From NCBI GenBank assembly GCA_034766995.1, contig CM068318.1, positions 5,206,001 through 5,270,000 on the forward strand: 64,000 bases of DNA, in the 5' to 3' direction. Of the stretch, positions 1 through 12,063 are shown piece after piece. Both the position numbers and the translations under genes were made by a program. The notes beneath the pieces were generated by a model. That model was not told where the DNA came from and ran no database searches. It saw only the letters and a program-made list of their open reading frames with translations. Source of the DNA: Acanthacorydalis orientalis (taxonomy: Eukaryota > Arthropoda > Insecta > Megaloptera > Corydalidae). Within the stretch, counting starts at the first letter, position 1, and each line of letters begins with the position of its first letter.

Positions 1-273
1 TCAATATGTAATAAAAGAAAAATTCAGATCATAGTACATGCTATCCATTTTTTTATTATCAGACAGGAAAATTTTCTTAAGTATTCTACAGTGTAAAGTA
101 CAAATAATAAAATTCATGCTGAACTCGGCGCTAATACGCAATCGACATTTTTATGACTTAAGTCGATTTTGAATAACTGATTTTCACTCGAGCCAACTTT
201 TATGTCTATCACAAACATAAATTACATACCCATTGAAATCAGCTAACAAAACATGTACATACCTACACATATA

Positions 274-344
<71 letters not shown>

Positions 345-951
345 TCGATCTTTTCCATTTACTTGTCTTACATACATATCACTGGAATGCCTCTACGTTG
401 TATTTTGTACGTACGTACAGCATCCAGTGTAAAAATAACATATAAAACAGATATTTTATATTCACGTAACACACGAATTTTATTCGTCGCTTCCCCACTT
501 TATACTTTTTATAGATACTAAACCGTACGTGAGCGTGCTATTTGAAAAGTTTAGGAATATTTTTTTGACGAAAATGAATTCACAAATACACGTCAGTATT
601 TATCTTTACTGCAGTCACTTGTGAAATGTTCCCTTTTATGTACGAATTAAATTATGGCATTATTATCCGACTAAACGGTATTAATTCCTTTCAGAAAAAA
701 ATTTACTACGTATGATTCATGACGGTATTTATTAAACGGTATTTAAACAGTTTCTTTTTGCACGGATACGCACGTGAACAAGTTACAGATCGTTTTATTT
801 ATTTAAAAGAACAGATTTTTTTTCGAGTAAAAGCGTTTATCACAGTTCAATCTTTGTACGTTTTTCTTCTTCGCGAACATTGAATCTAAAGCGAAACAAT
901 TTAATATTGTATCGTATTATTTAACTGAAGATAATAATAAAAAGTTTCATG
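1..951. other. no gene recognised
   Basis: A+T-rich; apart from the TA tract at 276-345 I see nothing. Confidence 0.6.
276..345. repeat. (TA)n microsatellite with (GTAT)n tail
   Basis: Uninterrupted TA dinucleotides to about 332, then GTATGTATGTAT. The open frames over it encode only Ile-Tyr repeats and are not genes. Confidence 0.97.
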
Positions 952-995
952 TTAACATTCGTCCATCCCTCGGGTCTATTTCGACCGAAAGGAAA
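952..995 (+). mobile_element. additional piggyBac-type terminus outside the 1095 end
   Basis: TTAA at 952-955 is followed by CATTCGTCCATCCCTCGGGT and a TCTATTTCGACC motif. This matches the start of the right end of the neighbouring element (CCTTTGTCCGTCCC read inward) better than the 1095 end does. It may be the original left end of the element, the 1095 end belonging to a second insertion or duplication, or it may be a solo end. The sequence between 996 and 1094 has no coding content. Confidence 0.5.
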
Positions 996-1094
996 ATTTC
1001 CTCACAAAATATCTTCAAAAATATAAACAATACAAATGTGTAGTCTACTGACTTGTTCTAATAAAATAATTCACAAAAATTCAATAAATTATGA

Positions 1095-1944
1095 TTAACC
1101 TTTACACCGCTATAAAATAAGTAACACTATATATCCTTATGTCTTAAATGACCCACATCAATTTCTAATACTTAATTTGCTGTTATCTATATTATTTTGA
1201 ATGTAAAATACATAATGAAGTGTGTTATCCTTCAAAATACCTTACATAAATGAGTTTACAAGTGAGACCGAGAAAAATCCGCAAATAATTTTAGATTATA
1301 ACAAGACCAAAGGTGGTGTTGATACAATTGATAAAAAGATATCTTATTACACTTGTAAAAGGAAAACAAACAGTTGGTCAGTTGTTGTGTTCTCCAACAT
1401 ATTAGACGTGTCTGTGAACAATGCATTTGTGTTTTTCACTAGCGTTTTCCCGGATTGGAACATCAATAAACATCAGAGACGACGGCTCTTTATCAAAACG
1501 CTGGGTGATTCTTTGATAAAAGAACATGTGTCTATGAGAGTTCGTCCTCCACGGTCTCTAAACTGTCAAAATTTAATAGCTTTCCGTACAGCATCTAACA
1601 CAAAACACTCTTCACCGACGACTTTATAAGTGAGCGTACTGATAAAAAAGGGCAGCTACAGTTTTTGCCAAAAGTCGGACAACAAGCATACATCAAAGTG
1701 CAAACTTTATAACAAATGTATCTGCAAAACTCATACCAAATCTGTGTGTCTGCAGTAATTAAAGTGTTTATGTATTCAATTTGTTTTTTCTTCTATTGAA
1801 TTGGTTTTTATTTTGTTTTAATTTGAATTAAACCAGAAATTTAAAAAAAAATAAAATATTGATTTTTATATAGATTCATATATGGGTCTATTTTGTTCTC
1901 AGTGACTTTAGTGTTACTTATTTTAAGGGACGGACAAAGGTTAA
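1095..1944 (+). mobile_element. piggyBac-like element, internally deleted, with TTAA borders and inverted ends
   Basis: TTAA occurs at 1095-1098 and 1941-1944. Reading inward, the left end is CCTTTACACCGC and, after a short gap, AAAATAAGTAACACTA; the right end on the other strand is CCTTTGTCCGTCCC, then the same AAAATAAGTAACACTA. These imperfect inverted repeats (about 30 bp) and the TTAA target are the piggyBac signature. A further AA(A/T)GACCCA-like motif lies just inside both ends. The element carries the broken transposase at 1222-1758. At about 850 bp it is far shorter than an autonomous element (usually over 2 kb), so most of the coding region was lost. Confidence 0.72.
1222..1758 (+). 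pseudogene. piggyBac-like transposase, C-terminal remnant with an in-frame stop
   Basis: The C-terminal part of a piggyBac-superfamily transposase, the cut-and-paste enzyme that moves elements between TTAA sites. The reading contains ILDYNKTKGGVDTIDK, the GVDxxD block conserved near the end of the catalytic core, followed by YTCKRKTNSW and NILDVSVNNAFVFF, which match the family's layout. A TAA at 1627-1629 interrupts the frame. Beyond it the same frame continues to another TAA at 1756-1758 and encodes a cysteine-rich tail (SFCQKSDNKHTSKC then KCICKTH and VC), the zinc-binding C-terminal domain of these enzymes. The N-terminal two thirds with the other catalytic Asp residues is missing, so the gene is dead. 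It lies inside the TTAA-bounded element at 1095-1944. Confidence 0.87.
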
Positions 1945-2041
1945 ACTAATAGACAAGAACAGATTGTTAATAGAGGATTTTCGTTAAAAAAAATATAACT
2001 TAAAGTTAATATATTTAAGTTCTTAATTCTATTATGTGTAC

Positions 2042-2225
2042 AAATTAATTCGGTGTTTTTTTATATAAAATGAATGTTTATGGAAAAATAAAAACATTTC
2101 AATATTAAAAATATCTCCCATTATTTTATATAACATTCTTCCATCTAACGAATAGCTTCTCGAAAAAAGATATCGGTTTTGAGTCAATGCACTTTCGGAC
2201 CTCTTCCACTATTTTAGCATTTTTT
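2042..2225 (-). mobile_element. mariner-derived MITE family A, copy 1 (3' half)
   Basis: On the minus strand this encodes KNAKIVEEVRKCIDSKPISF followed by a WKN motif, the C-terminal end of a mariner-type transposase, and then the terminal repeat AAATTAATTCGGTG (plus-strand start at 2042). The 5' part of the family is not present; similarity stops near 2225. It is the best-preserved copy of the C-terminal segment. Confidence 0.7.
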
Positions 2226-3599
2226 AAATCCTTTTGGAGTGGAGAATTTCGACAAAACGAAAGAAAACTGTTTGTTTTGTTTTGAGTTTTAAATTTATAA
2301 ATTGCACATCTCAAGTCAGTGTTTAAATAATTGGAAACGATTCGAAAATAATTCAAAAGGTTAGTAAAATAAAACAAATTTCAAAACAGTGTTCTACTAA
2401 ATAACTTCGTGGGTATTTAGCTGAGAGGAAATTAATCAAAGAATAGTTCTCAGACTTATATAAATATTAAAGCAGGGTAGAAATTTTCCAAAAAGGTAAG
2501 AGTAAATATTAAATTGTTCGTGAAGACATAACATTTTAGAACAAATTGCAATAATATATTCTATATGTATTCTTCTATATCTGACAACAGTAAGAAATTA
2601 AAATGAATAATGTACAACATATAGTTCTATTCCAAAGAAAGCCCTAACCTGATTCATCCTAATCGTGAATTTCTATCATTTTATAATCTTTATGCTACAC
2701 TCATAGAACATCCACACACATAATTAATTATATTCATATGTTCCTGATAGGATATGCTCTTTATCATTTCAAATCCGACCCTAATTTTACCACACCGTCA
2801 TCTGATGAAAACCCTTTCACATCAAAAACAATCCATTTAAAATCCGCGTTAAAGTATTATGTAATCCGTCTGTCATTTCACAAATGATGTTAATTATCGC
2901 CGTAATAATATCGCATTATGTAGATTTTAATAATTAACTATTAAATTGATGACGTATCTTCATTCGGCTGATCGATGTGACAAGAATCATTCAATGTGTA
3001 AACTAATCATATTAGTGTATCTCACAATTAGTTGCAAATATAATTTACAGGGAACGCTGCACGCTAATACATTTAACACCCGAAGCAAATGATATATCTA
3101 TGAATATTGATTTAACATTGGCTTTAATCTGTAGCTGATTACGTGTATTCAAATTAAATTTACTTACATGCATGTATTTTCCTTATGGTATCTTGGTTAC
3201 AAATCATATGCAAATTACGGTTCCGTACCGTGTGTCTGTACTCTGTACATTTTGTACGGTTCGGCTGTTTGTGTTTTGTGAAAATGTGTACGCATATTAA
3301 TTTTTCAGTATTTTTTTTAATCGCAAATATATACAAAGTCACAAGCACGTATTTATATCGTATACTTAACGGAAAAATATCGTATAGGTATGATGGTTGT
3401 GCCAAATATTCTCTGCCGAACATGTTTGCGCTTGCTCGAACATGACGAAACTGTGCAGTGTAGTAGATTCGAATGTTAGTAGCGTTCGGTAAAAATTTCA
3501 AGATTATAAGTTGATCAGTTGTACAGTGACACAGCGATAAGAGTGTGGTGTTATAAATCCCTCCTACTAAAATGACGAGTTCAGCTCATATCATGTCAT
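2226..3599. other. no gene recognised
   Basis: Overlapping frames on both strands at 3160-3501 have no motif. No repeat family seen. Confidence 0.55.
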
Positions 3600-3972
3600 A
3601 CAACATTGTTGCATAACGTTCTAAATAATATTCGAAGTAAACGGCGTGGAAAACTAACAAAAAGGGTGCGCTTGTTGAACAACAATGCACCAGTTCACAC
3701 CGCTACGTTTTCTCGAGCTGGTATTCGGGATTTTGGCTTCCAAGAATTTGATCACCCACTCTACAATCTCGACAGGGCGCTTATCGATTATTACCGTTTT
3801 GGTAACTAGAAAAAAGATTTAAGTATACGGCACTTTAATGATAATGAACTGGAAGCAACGATAACTGACTATTTTGACACGAAATAGAAAGATTTATTGC
3901 ATAAAGGTATATAATTGTTAATTAACCGCTATAAAAATGTATTGATGTTAAAGGAGATTATATAGAAAACTA
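3600..3972 (+). pseudogene. mariner-family transposase, C-terminal remnant
   Basis: The second half of a mariner transposase. NNIRSKRRGKLTKRVRLL leads to NNNAPVHTA, the position of the usual xDNAPxH motif, so the second catalytic Asp has become Asn. FGFQEFDHP follows, then a degenerate version of the HPPYSPDLAP motif and IDYYRF, which keeps the third Asp. A stop comes directly after (TAG at about 3807), and a further stop ends the DYFDTK block near 3886. In a shifted frame, about 3945-3972 still reads DVKGDYIEN, the usual mariner ending. No terminal repeats were identified with confidence. The element is inactive and differs in sequence from the other mariner remnants here. Confidence 0.82.
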
Positions 3973-5437
3973 TTGTGGTAAAATCATATTTCTTTGTTTC
4001 TTTTCATTCCTTTCTATCTAGGCCGAGAATATCAGGCGCTACCCTTGTAAGATACAAGCGACTAAATATCGATATTTATTACTATTGTTCATTGTTTAAT
4101 ATTATTTCTCCACATTTACAACTACATTATTTTTTCAGACGGAAAATTATTAACATAATAGTAGAATTAACATATATTTGAGAAAAGGAATATAATCAGG
4201 TTATATATGTTCTTGTGTTCCTCTCATAAATTCAGTTACATAATTGAATAAACAATATATAATAAATGTACAGTTTTTGAAGGTCGAAACGCGCTAATCT
4301 CACATCTCGTAATGTGTGTGAGTGTACGGTGCGTGTCAAGAAGTCGACCTCTAAGTCACCAACGAATCAGGGAACCATTAGACCCGCATTTCATGAAAAG
4401 TTTATGAGACGATATGTAGTGTGGCGCTGGCCGATGGCGCTCCAGTTGTACACTTCGATTAAATGTTAATGCTTTACAGGGATTCAACGGTACACTCATT
4501 CATTCCGTACGACGAATGGTGCAATAAAATGATCTTTTCTAAACTTTTTTCTTCGTATATCTTCCATTTTAGAGTTGTTTTTTTTTCTCGGTCTTGAATA
4601 ATTGTTACGGTATGTAGGAAATCATCCGTTTTGTTTCGGTTAGTGATTATTTAATAAATTAATTGTTCGAGTACATTTTATTTTGATGACCTGGTTGTGG
4701 AATTCATTATTCAATAAAATAAAATTATCTAGAAAATTTCTACTGGGAAATTGTTGGATTCAAATATACAGAGGTTAAGGTTCGTAGACTATATAAATCG
4801 TTATTTGACTTTGGTAAGGATCTTTATTTTTAGAACTGTATTAAATATTTAACTTTCAATTATTTTGTATGAGTTTAGTATTTTAAGCACCACGATAATT
4901 TTCAGTAGACAAAAACAAGTTAGTTCTAAAAATCAAAACTGATTATATACTAATGCCCGCATTCTTTTTAATTTATGTATGAAGAATATTACTCTTGTGG
5001 TATTTGGAATATTATTTTTATGATAAAGAATACTGCTAGATTTTTTATAATTTTCTCACACAGTAAATTCTAAAAAAATTGGACACTGGAGGGAATGAAA
5101 CACATACATTAAATGACTAATAAATACACTCATTAAATGATTAATAATATTTTACTGAACATTTTTGATCAGAAAAATGTTTGTTGTTGTGGAGTAAACA
5201 AACAATCTGTGAAAGATTCTAAGAAAATATATTAACTATCCGTTGAAGTAAATAAGGACAACAGTCAAAAGCTTACTGTTCCATGTTTCAAAATATGTTC
5301 TTAGTGTTTTAGATTATTTAGCTATTAATAATTACTTTTATAATTATGTTCGGTTTTATTTTTGCTAACATATATTTTTTACATATATTTTGTGATGTAT
5401 TCCTACAAAAACTTGTCATTTTTTCTTGTTGTATTTA
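3973..5437. other. no gene recognised
   Basis: Mostly A+T-rich. A slightly G+C-richer, CpG-containing patch at about 4265-4530 is unexplained. Confidence 0.5.
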
Positions 5438-5757
5438 TGTTTACTACTGTGTCCATTGTTTTAGTACTTTTTGGATGTTTTATACATCACATCTTCACTC
5501 AAAGCTGAACAAATTATATCCACGGCTTCGGCAACTTTTTTTTCAAGTGGAATGCGAAAAGTTACAATTCCTAATATGCTGCTTTTCCGATACCATCGTA
5601 TTCAATACTGTTTTATGATGTTAAGTTATCTTTTTGGCCAAGATATACAGTGTTTTTTAATGTTAAGTTTGGAATTTCAAACTCCTAAAAGGACGAGAAA
5701 ATATTTTAATCTAAAGTCATGATTGTTTCAATGTAAAGACATTGAATTAATTTTTAC
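5438..5757 (-). mobile_element. mariner-derived MITE family A, copy 2
   Basis: Reverse-complement match to the 5' half of the family: terminal repeat at about 5737-5757 (plus-strand AAAGACATTGAATTAATTTT), the conserved leader, the transposase N-terminus, and then, without the middle of the gene, the junction into the VEEVRKC region at about 5440-5475. The plus-strand match to the reverse complement of copies 4 and 5 includes GCTGAACAAATTATATCC and GGAATGCGAAAAGTTAC. The 3' end beyond 5438 is too diverged to follow. Confidence 0.72.
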
Positions 5758-5989
5758 TGAAAAAACAATTTGTTTTTTATTCCAGTCTTTTTTTATAAGT
5801 GATTAAATTATCAAGTCTTAGAAATCGTCATATTTAATTTGATTTTCTTGTGAACCTGAATTGATCCTTCGACATCTTCTTCAGAAAACAATAATATTGA
5901 TGTGACGAAATCGATATTGACTGAAAAATCTCTCAATTACAATCTACATATATTCCGAACAGGACAATAGACTTAATCGTTAACAGATT

Positions 5990-6400
5990 GTACATCCCTC
6001 TTTGAACTACCATAACTAACTTTGCCATGAATGGAATAGCACACGGTTCGGGAGACAACGGTCGTCCTGTGTCTGTGCCACAGTGCGCCGTGTCCTCCAG
6101 ATCTGTGTGTAGTGTACGAACATGCGAGAGCACGTTGCATTACACCGTGTTCACTCGGACAGCGGTTCCAACCTGGCAACTATAATCTGCATAATGGCTT
6201 GTGAATATATCTAGCGTCGGGAGTCCGTCGAGACTTCTGTGTAACCTGACCGATAAATTATAGAGTAATGTCAGAACGCGGCCTTTAGAACCGTTACTAT
6301 ATACTGGGCACAGTCGCTGTTTTGTCTGTCCTTCGTCTTGATAATGATGGTGTTGGAGGTAACAAGTGCCCCTCGCTATTCACTGCTGACATTGTAAAGT
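5990..6400. other. G+C/CpG-richer island, function unknown
   Basis: Base composition rises clearly above the background between the stop-rich flanks. Minus-strand frames of 66 and 68 codons overlap here in different frames, with no motif and no splice-site pair I trust. It could be a regulatory element or a decayed gene; nothing is assigned. Confidence 0.3.
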
Positions 6401-6741
6401 GCTTGTGCATTTATTAAAGATACAGCTATATTCGAATAATTACGGTGAAATATTCAAAGTAGCTCCTAAATACGTACTTTGATATAATGTATAGGTACAT
6501 AAATTTCGGAAAGTATTTATTCCACTCTAGTTTTCACTTTTTGTACAATTCAAACGTACAATCAAGCGGAATGGAAATTTATTTTATAACTTTTTTTTAT
6601 CACAAATCCATGAACTAAAATCACATTTCCTTAATTGACTATAAAACTTTTATACTACATTTTTATAGATTCGAATTAATTTCATTAATAACGTTCGCTA
6701 AACCATTAACATTTCTGTGAAATGTATTGCCTTTACTAATT

Positions 6742-6748
<7 letters not shown>

Positions 6749-6834
<86 letters not shown>
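6749..6834. repeat. (TA)n microsatellite
   Basis: About 86 bases of TA with one TA-to-CA change near 6822. Confidence 0.97.
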
Positions 6835-7153
6835 GGATTTGTTTTATTTGTCAGAATAATTAAAACACGTTTGATAACTAACAACAATATATTTTCTTCT
6901 TAATTTTAACGATCGACTACTATTATTTCTAAATTTTAACAAACCCATCACACAAGCACGTCTACTTGCTGCGCTATCCTTTGAGTGAATACCCTTCATT
7001 AAACCACTCTGGGAGTTTACAAACTAGATGTTTTATTATCAACAATTATGTAAGTAACGCTCAACTATCCCTTATTTACAGCAATCATTTTACCTGATCA
7101 CAACCTACATATATTTAAAAAATAAGATTTAGATTTTTATAGAAAAAAATCAG

Positions 7154-7443
7154 AATATTAGGAATTACATACATTTCGAATTCCAGTTTAAAAAAATGCT
7201 GCTGAAGCATGGCACAAGATGTTGTGATGCATAAAAAATGCTAAAACAGTGGAAGAAGTCCGAAAATGCATTACGGCTTCATCGAATCAAAGCAGACATC
7301 TTTTTCTCGACAAGGGATTACTTTGGTTACTCGACAGATGGAGAAAAATTATATAAAACAATGAAGGATATTTTGAGGATTGAAATGTACTCCATTTTTT
7401 CATAAACATTCATTTTTTATGAAAAAGACACCGAATTAATTTA
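7154..7443 (+). mobile_element. mariner-derived MITE family A, copy 3
   Basis: Begins inside the transposase N-terminal block (ATATTAGGAATTACATACAT) and runs through AAAAAATGCTGCTGAAGCAT, the deletion junction, and a C-terminal segment that reads VEEVRKCITASSNQS and then LDRWRKII before a stop. It ends at the terminal repeat AAAGACACCGAATTAATTT at about 7424-7442. The outer 5' leader and its repeat are missing. In full-length mariners about 270 residues separate the two coding blocks that are joined here. Confidence 0.78.
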
Positions 7444-7925
7444 TATAGCTAATGAAAAAATTATTATATTATGAATTAAACTACTTAAGAAAATGACTAT
7501 AATTTCAGAAAACAATGACGATACTTTATATCAAAGTACTAAAAATGAAGTACTAATTGAATTTTAAAAAGAATCATCAATTTATCATTCATACTAAGTA
7601 GTTATGTAATAACATAACAATTCAAGTATAACCGTCCTTATACAATTATTAAGATGATCCCGAACTAACAAGAAAAATCGAATCTTAAACTTTTAATTAA
7701 ATCACTATATTACAGAACTTTCTTCAGAACATGTCTGTTTATAAACAGTTCAAAGAAGTTTTAAGTAAATATCATTTTCAATAGAAATTCTTTTTCTGAG
7801 AGATTTACTTCTTTCACATTTTTATTATTAACTTTCTATTATATTATTAAAAAAAAAACAGGATTACATTCATGTTGAATACTGAACTATTGTACCTTTT
7901 CATGAAAATGTATATGTATTTTCTC

Positions 7926-7930
<5 letters not shown>

Positions 7931-7963
<33 letters not shown>

Positions 7964-7978
7964 GTATGTATGTGTGTG
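7931..7978. repeat. (TA)n then (TATG)n/(TG)n
   Basis: 27 bases of TA followed by TATG and TG units. Confidence 0.93.
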
Positions 7979-8079
7979 ATGTAATGTAAATGTATGTATA
8001 CACGAATTCATTTATTTCATAAACTTTTGCACCTGCTGACATACAAGTATAAATCTCTTAAACGTAACAATAAAACGGC

Positions 8080-8620
8080 GACATGAAATCCCGGTGAATG
8101 GGCTATAGAAGCGCACTTCCATTCCCTGACAATCGTACACATAAACAGTGTGTCACATAGTCAAATCGCATTGTGAATGCACCATCCGCAACTCTTAAAC
8201 CAACTAAGCCCATTTTGCGAACTGTTTGAACAAGTTATTTGTAGCAGACTGTATATGTCTGCTGTTCAGTCGGCGAGCAGTTGTCTGTATTGTCTCGGAC
8301 GTTCATCCACGCCCCATCTGCGGTTCAACACGATGTTCCACGTCATTGTCATCATCATCATTATTATTATGTATGTATGTGTGTGTAACTTGCGGGACAT
8401 TTGTATAGCGGTGGCATTTCGTGGTTGGGTGCCCTTGTTTCGTCAGCGGGGGGTGCGCTTGTGAAGCAACCATGTACAGATATACTTGTGTCACCGCACG
8501 AAGGATTTCATGTTTAATCGTTATAACGCGATGTGATTTACTGCCAGACGTTGTTTACGCTGCTGTCGATGTCGTTGTTACTTTGTGTTGAAATTTCTGA
8601 GAGTAGTTAGAGTCGTTATT
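8080..8620. other. G+C-richer island, function unknown
   Basis: Contains a plus-strand 95-codon frame (8177-8464) that crosses an ATC/ATT-rich run and encodes poly-Ile; cysteine-rich low-complexity reading suggests chance. No known domain. Confidence 0.25.
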
Positions 8621-10633
8621 AATGTCATTGGTATTTAGAACTACGACGTTATATTGTTTAAGACAAATAGACAATGGATAATTTATTCAAAAAACGCCAG
8701 CGCGAAAAAAAAACAGTCACCGCTAATCACAACATCAACGAAATTAAATTGTATTGTAAAGCAATTCCATTTTACTTCATTTTCTATTCATTCTATTCAA
8801 AATAAATAACTCTTTTAACAGTGTTTCGTGGAAACAAAATATATCACAGAAACATCTCTTTTTCACTAATGAAAATACTTTTTAATCTTTTAAACTATGT
8901 TCTTTCTGTTAACTGTATTTATAGAATAGATTTGTCACTTTTTTTAGCTTAAATCGGACACATTTACAATCGACTGTATCATCGAAAAAAATCAAGTATA
9001 AATTAAAAGTTGTCCTTTAAAATTCTATTCATTACTTAATTTCCAAACTTCAATGCTATAACATGCGATAATACAAAACTATTTAGATATACCTATCAAT
9101 ATAAATATGAATTGATTCATCTATAAAATGAAATTTTAAAAATATTATAATACAGGAAGGTATAAAAACAAAAATATTTGTTGAAGATATTTAAAATATG
9201 TCAATTTTGATTGCTAATATCTATTCTCAGATTATTAAATCAGTAATATTTGTTATTTCCTTTCAACATTTCTTACAATCACTGTATTGTTTGCTATTTC
9301 AGTTTTGAATCATGAAAATCATGTTTTAACTAATATTTTTTCAATTTCTCTATTAAATGTATGTTTTTAGAATCATATTCAATTCGTTCATAGAGTTAAT
9401 AATTTCTGAATGCCATATATTCATTCATTTATACAAATTTCAGTTTTAAGTTTTATAATTTGTAATGAAAGTCTACACTTTTAGATAATATTAAAAAGTT
9501 TAAAAACCAATTCTGGATTCTGTACTGTATATTTTATTTATTTAAATGATTGTTTTTCAGATACTTGAAAAAATTAACAGAAAAATCTTATAATGTCCCA
9601 GAATTAAAATGGATAATAAATTTATAAAATATTTTAATAAAAAAAATTGTTTATCAGTAGGTTAGGTTTTAACTGTTACAACCAAATTCCCTTTAGAGGA
9701 GTTACGCTAGCCAAACCTAATGAAACGACCCATTGCTTCGCTTCTTAGTAATAATTTCAGATCCACGCAACACCCAAGAAATTTTATGAGCCATAAACCT
9801 CTATGGTCGGAACGTAAACAAGTCATCCTGGTTCAATAGAGATACGGAAATTTTTTGTAATACATGAATAGTGATTCGTTTATGAAAGAAAATTAAAGAG
9901 TTTATTTATATTAATCTAGACACTAACACCTTTATATAATCGAGTATAAAATAAAGGTATGAATAAAACTACAATATATATTTTACTATTATTCAATGTT
10001 ATCCATATTTTCGTTCAATTATGAAAATAATCGAAAAAGAAACAAGCGAAAACATATGTTTGATTAAAATAATTCCAAATTCATTTTATGTATTCATATA
10101 TCATTCGAATAACACGATACAATTATTCCACACAAAAAGTAAACAATTAACCTTATCCGTCGACTGGAAATAGACGAACGACAAGTTGACCGACATATTT
10201 ATTATTTTTTTCGGTTAATAACAAGTTAAGAAAATAACTGTCTGAGTGTGTGTGTGTGTACTATCGGAACACAAAATACATACGACACAAAAACCTCCTT
10301 CAATATACTGGTAGTTAACTTGTCGTACATAAATCATATTTAAATGAAAATCGTTCGGAAAATGGGACCTACATGTTCGCAACGAATACTGAATAGAAAA
10401 TCCATCTCTTTCACACAAATATTCAAATGGCTGCACTAGCGCCACGCGCGCCACTGTAGGTATTCCGAAAGTGTCTATAATATCTTATCGGACTCATACA
10501 TAAATGTATTGGGTGTATGTATTGGAGCTACATTCGAACAGTTGCGATACATCATATGTAATTTATATGTGACATTATGTACATGCCATACATACATATG
10601 TATTTGTTAGGTAAACCAGTCTGTTATTTACAA

Positions 10634-10675
10634 ATATATATATATATATATGTATATATACACTAATATGAGTAC

Positions 10676-10732
<57 letters not shown>
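10634..10732. repeat. two (TA)n tracts split by 18 unique bases
   Basis: TA runs at 10634-10660 and 10679-10732 flank CACTAATATGAGTACTAT. Confidence 0.95.
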
Positions 10733-10737
<5 letters not shown>

Positions 10738-10937
10738 TACACACTGCCTTCACCACCAGTATACCGTGGTGTATAATTTAGATTTCACGAAATAGGCGGA
10801 AATGAAAAGCACGATAAAGGAAGTAGAAAATTTTCAGATTATATAACATGAACATTATTTCATTTTTTTATTTGTTTAATCTACCATTTTGTTATCATCG
10901 TCACGGTGTGTATTTTATGTCAAATTTAAGTTGGTGA

Positions 10938-10977
10938 ATATATATATAATATGTATATATATATATAAATATGTATG

Positions 10978-11015
<38 letters not shown>
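10938..11015. repeat. interrupted (TA)n microsatellite
   Basis: TA units broken by AATATG and ATGTATG interruptions, an older-looking tract than its neighbours. Confidence 0.92.
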
Positions 11016-11547
11016 ATCTATTAAAAGCATTCTGGTCAGGTATAAAAAAATATACTTAACCTGAAATAATTATTTTTTATTGTGAATTATTCACAAAATA
11101 TTCTGTGCATCAATATTTTTACTAGAACGAATATAAAACATGTCGACACATTCTTGAAACTCTGTCTTGAGAATAGACTCCATGCATACAGTTTGATCTT
11201 TTTGTATCATCTGATCAAAGCGTATCTGTTTCACTTTAATTTTTAGTTTAAGGAATAATAGGTCCAAACTGAGCGAGTAAGAGAAACGATTAAGTATCAG
11301 TACACTTCTGAATGCCAAAAGCTCATGAACAGTAATATTGTTGTGAGTGATACAATATTATTTTGAAAAAATTAATATTAATCATCTTTTCTGATCATGC
11401 TGATTTTTGGTAATTTTTTTGATTTTGTGTCATTTAACGCTTCATTGCATTCTGATTATATTAGAAATATTAAATTAAACACAGATAATGCTACTGAATA
11501 GATAAATGTAATCATGAATTCGGAATAAATTACATTAGATGTAGAAA

Positions 11548-11652
11548 ATAATTCTGTGCCCTTAAATTGAATCAATCGTAAATCTATTTTGAATAAAAAT
11601 ATTTTCTCATCATTTTGTAATTTTGAAATGCCAGTCTTATTATTTAAAAACA

Positions 11653-11719
<67 letters not shown>

Positions 11720-12063
11720 CCAAGTAGTTAGCATAACCTCACAAAACAGTCATGAACACGATGGCGTTCGAAAAGCAGCATATTAGAAATTACATATTTT
11801 TCGCATTCCAATTGAAATAAATGCTGCCGAAGCATGGGGAAGATGTTGCCACGCAAAAAAAATGCTTAAATAGTGAAAGAAGTCCATACATAGATTTTGA
11901 TTTTATCGGCTCAAAGCATCCGTTTTTTTCCTTACAAAGGATTACATTATTTACCCGACATATAGAGGAAAATTGTACAAAATAATAGATGATGTTTTGA
12001 GAATTGAAAGGTATTCAATTTTTCCAAAAACATTCATTTTCTATAAAAAGGAATTTGAATTAA
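11548..12063 (+). mobile_element. mariner-derived MITE family A, copy 4, carrying an internal TA tract
   Basis: The most complete copy. It starts with AATTCTGTGCCCTTAAATTG (diverged terminal repeat), continues with the leader and an ATG at 11761 opening MAFEKQHIRNYIFFAFQLK, a mariner-type N-terminus, then a stop. The following AAATGCTGCCGAAGCATGG runs straight into the C-terminal block and a diverged right end near 12044-12063. A TA tract (11654-11717) occupies the point where copies 5 and 6 have only a short run. It shares with copy 3 a small extra deletion of about 30 bases just after the AAEAW block. Confidence 0.78.
11654..11717. repeat. (TA)n inside a MITE family A copy
   Basis: 64 bases of perfect TA placed between leader and coding remnant of the element; other copies have only TATATAT or nothing here, so the expansion happened after insertion. 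Confidence 0.95.

Larger units (their letters stand above)
7444..11547. other. no gene recognised
   Basis: Holds the island at 8080, TA tracts near 7.9, 10.6 and 10.9 kb, and an unexplained complex patch at 9655-9850 with TTAGGTTT near one end and its reverse complement AAACCTAA 55 bases on. Confidence 0.5.
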
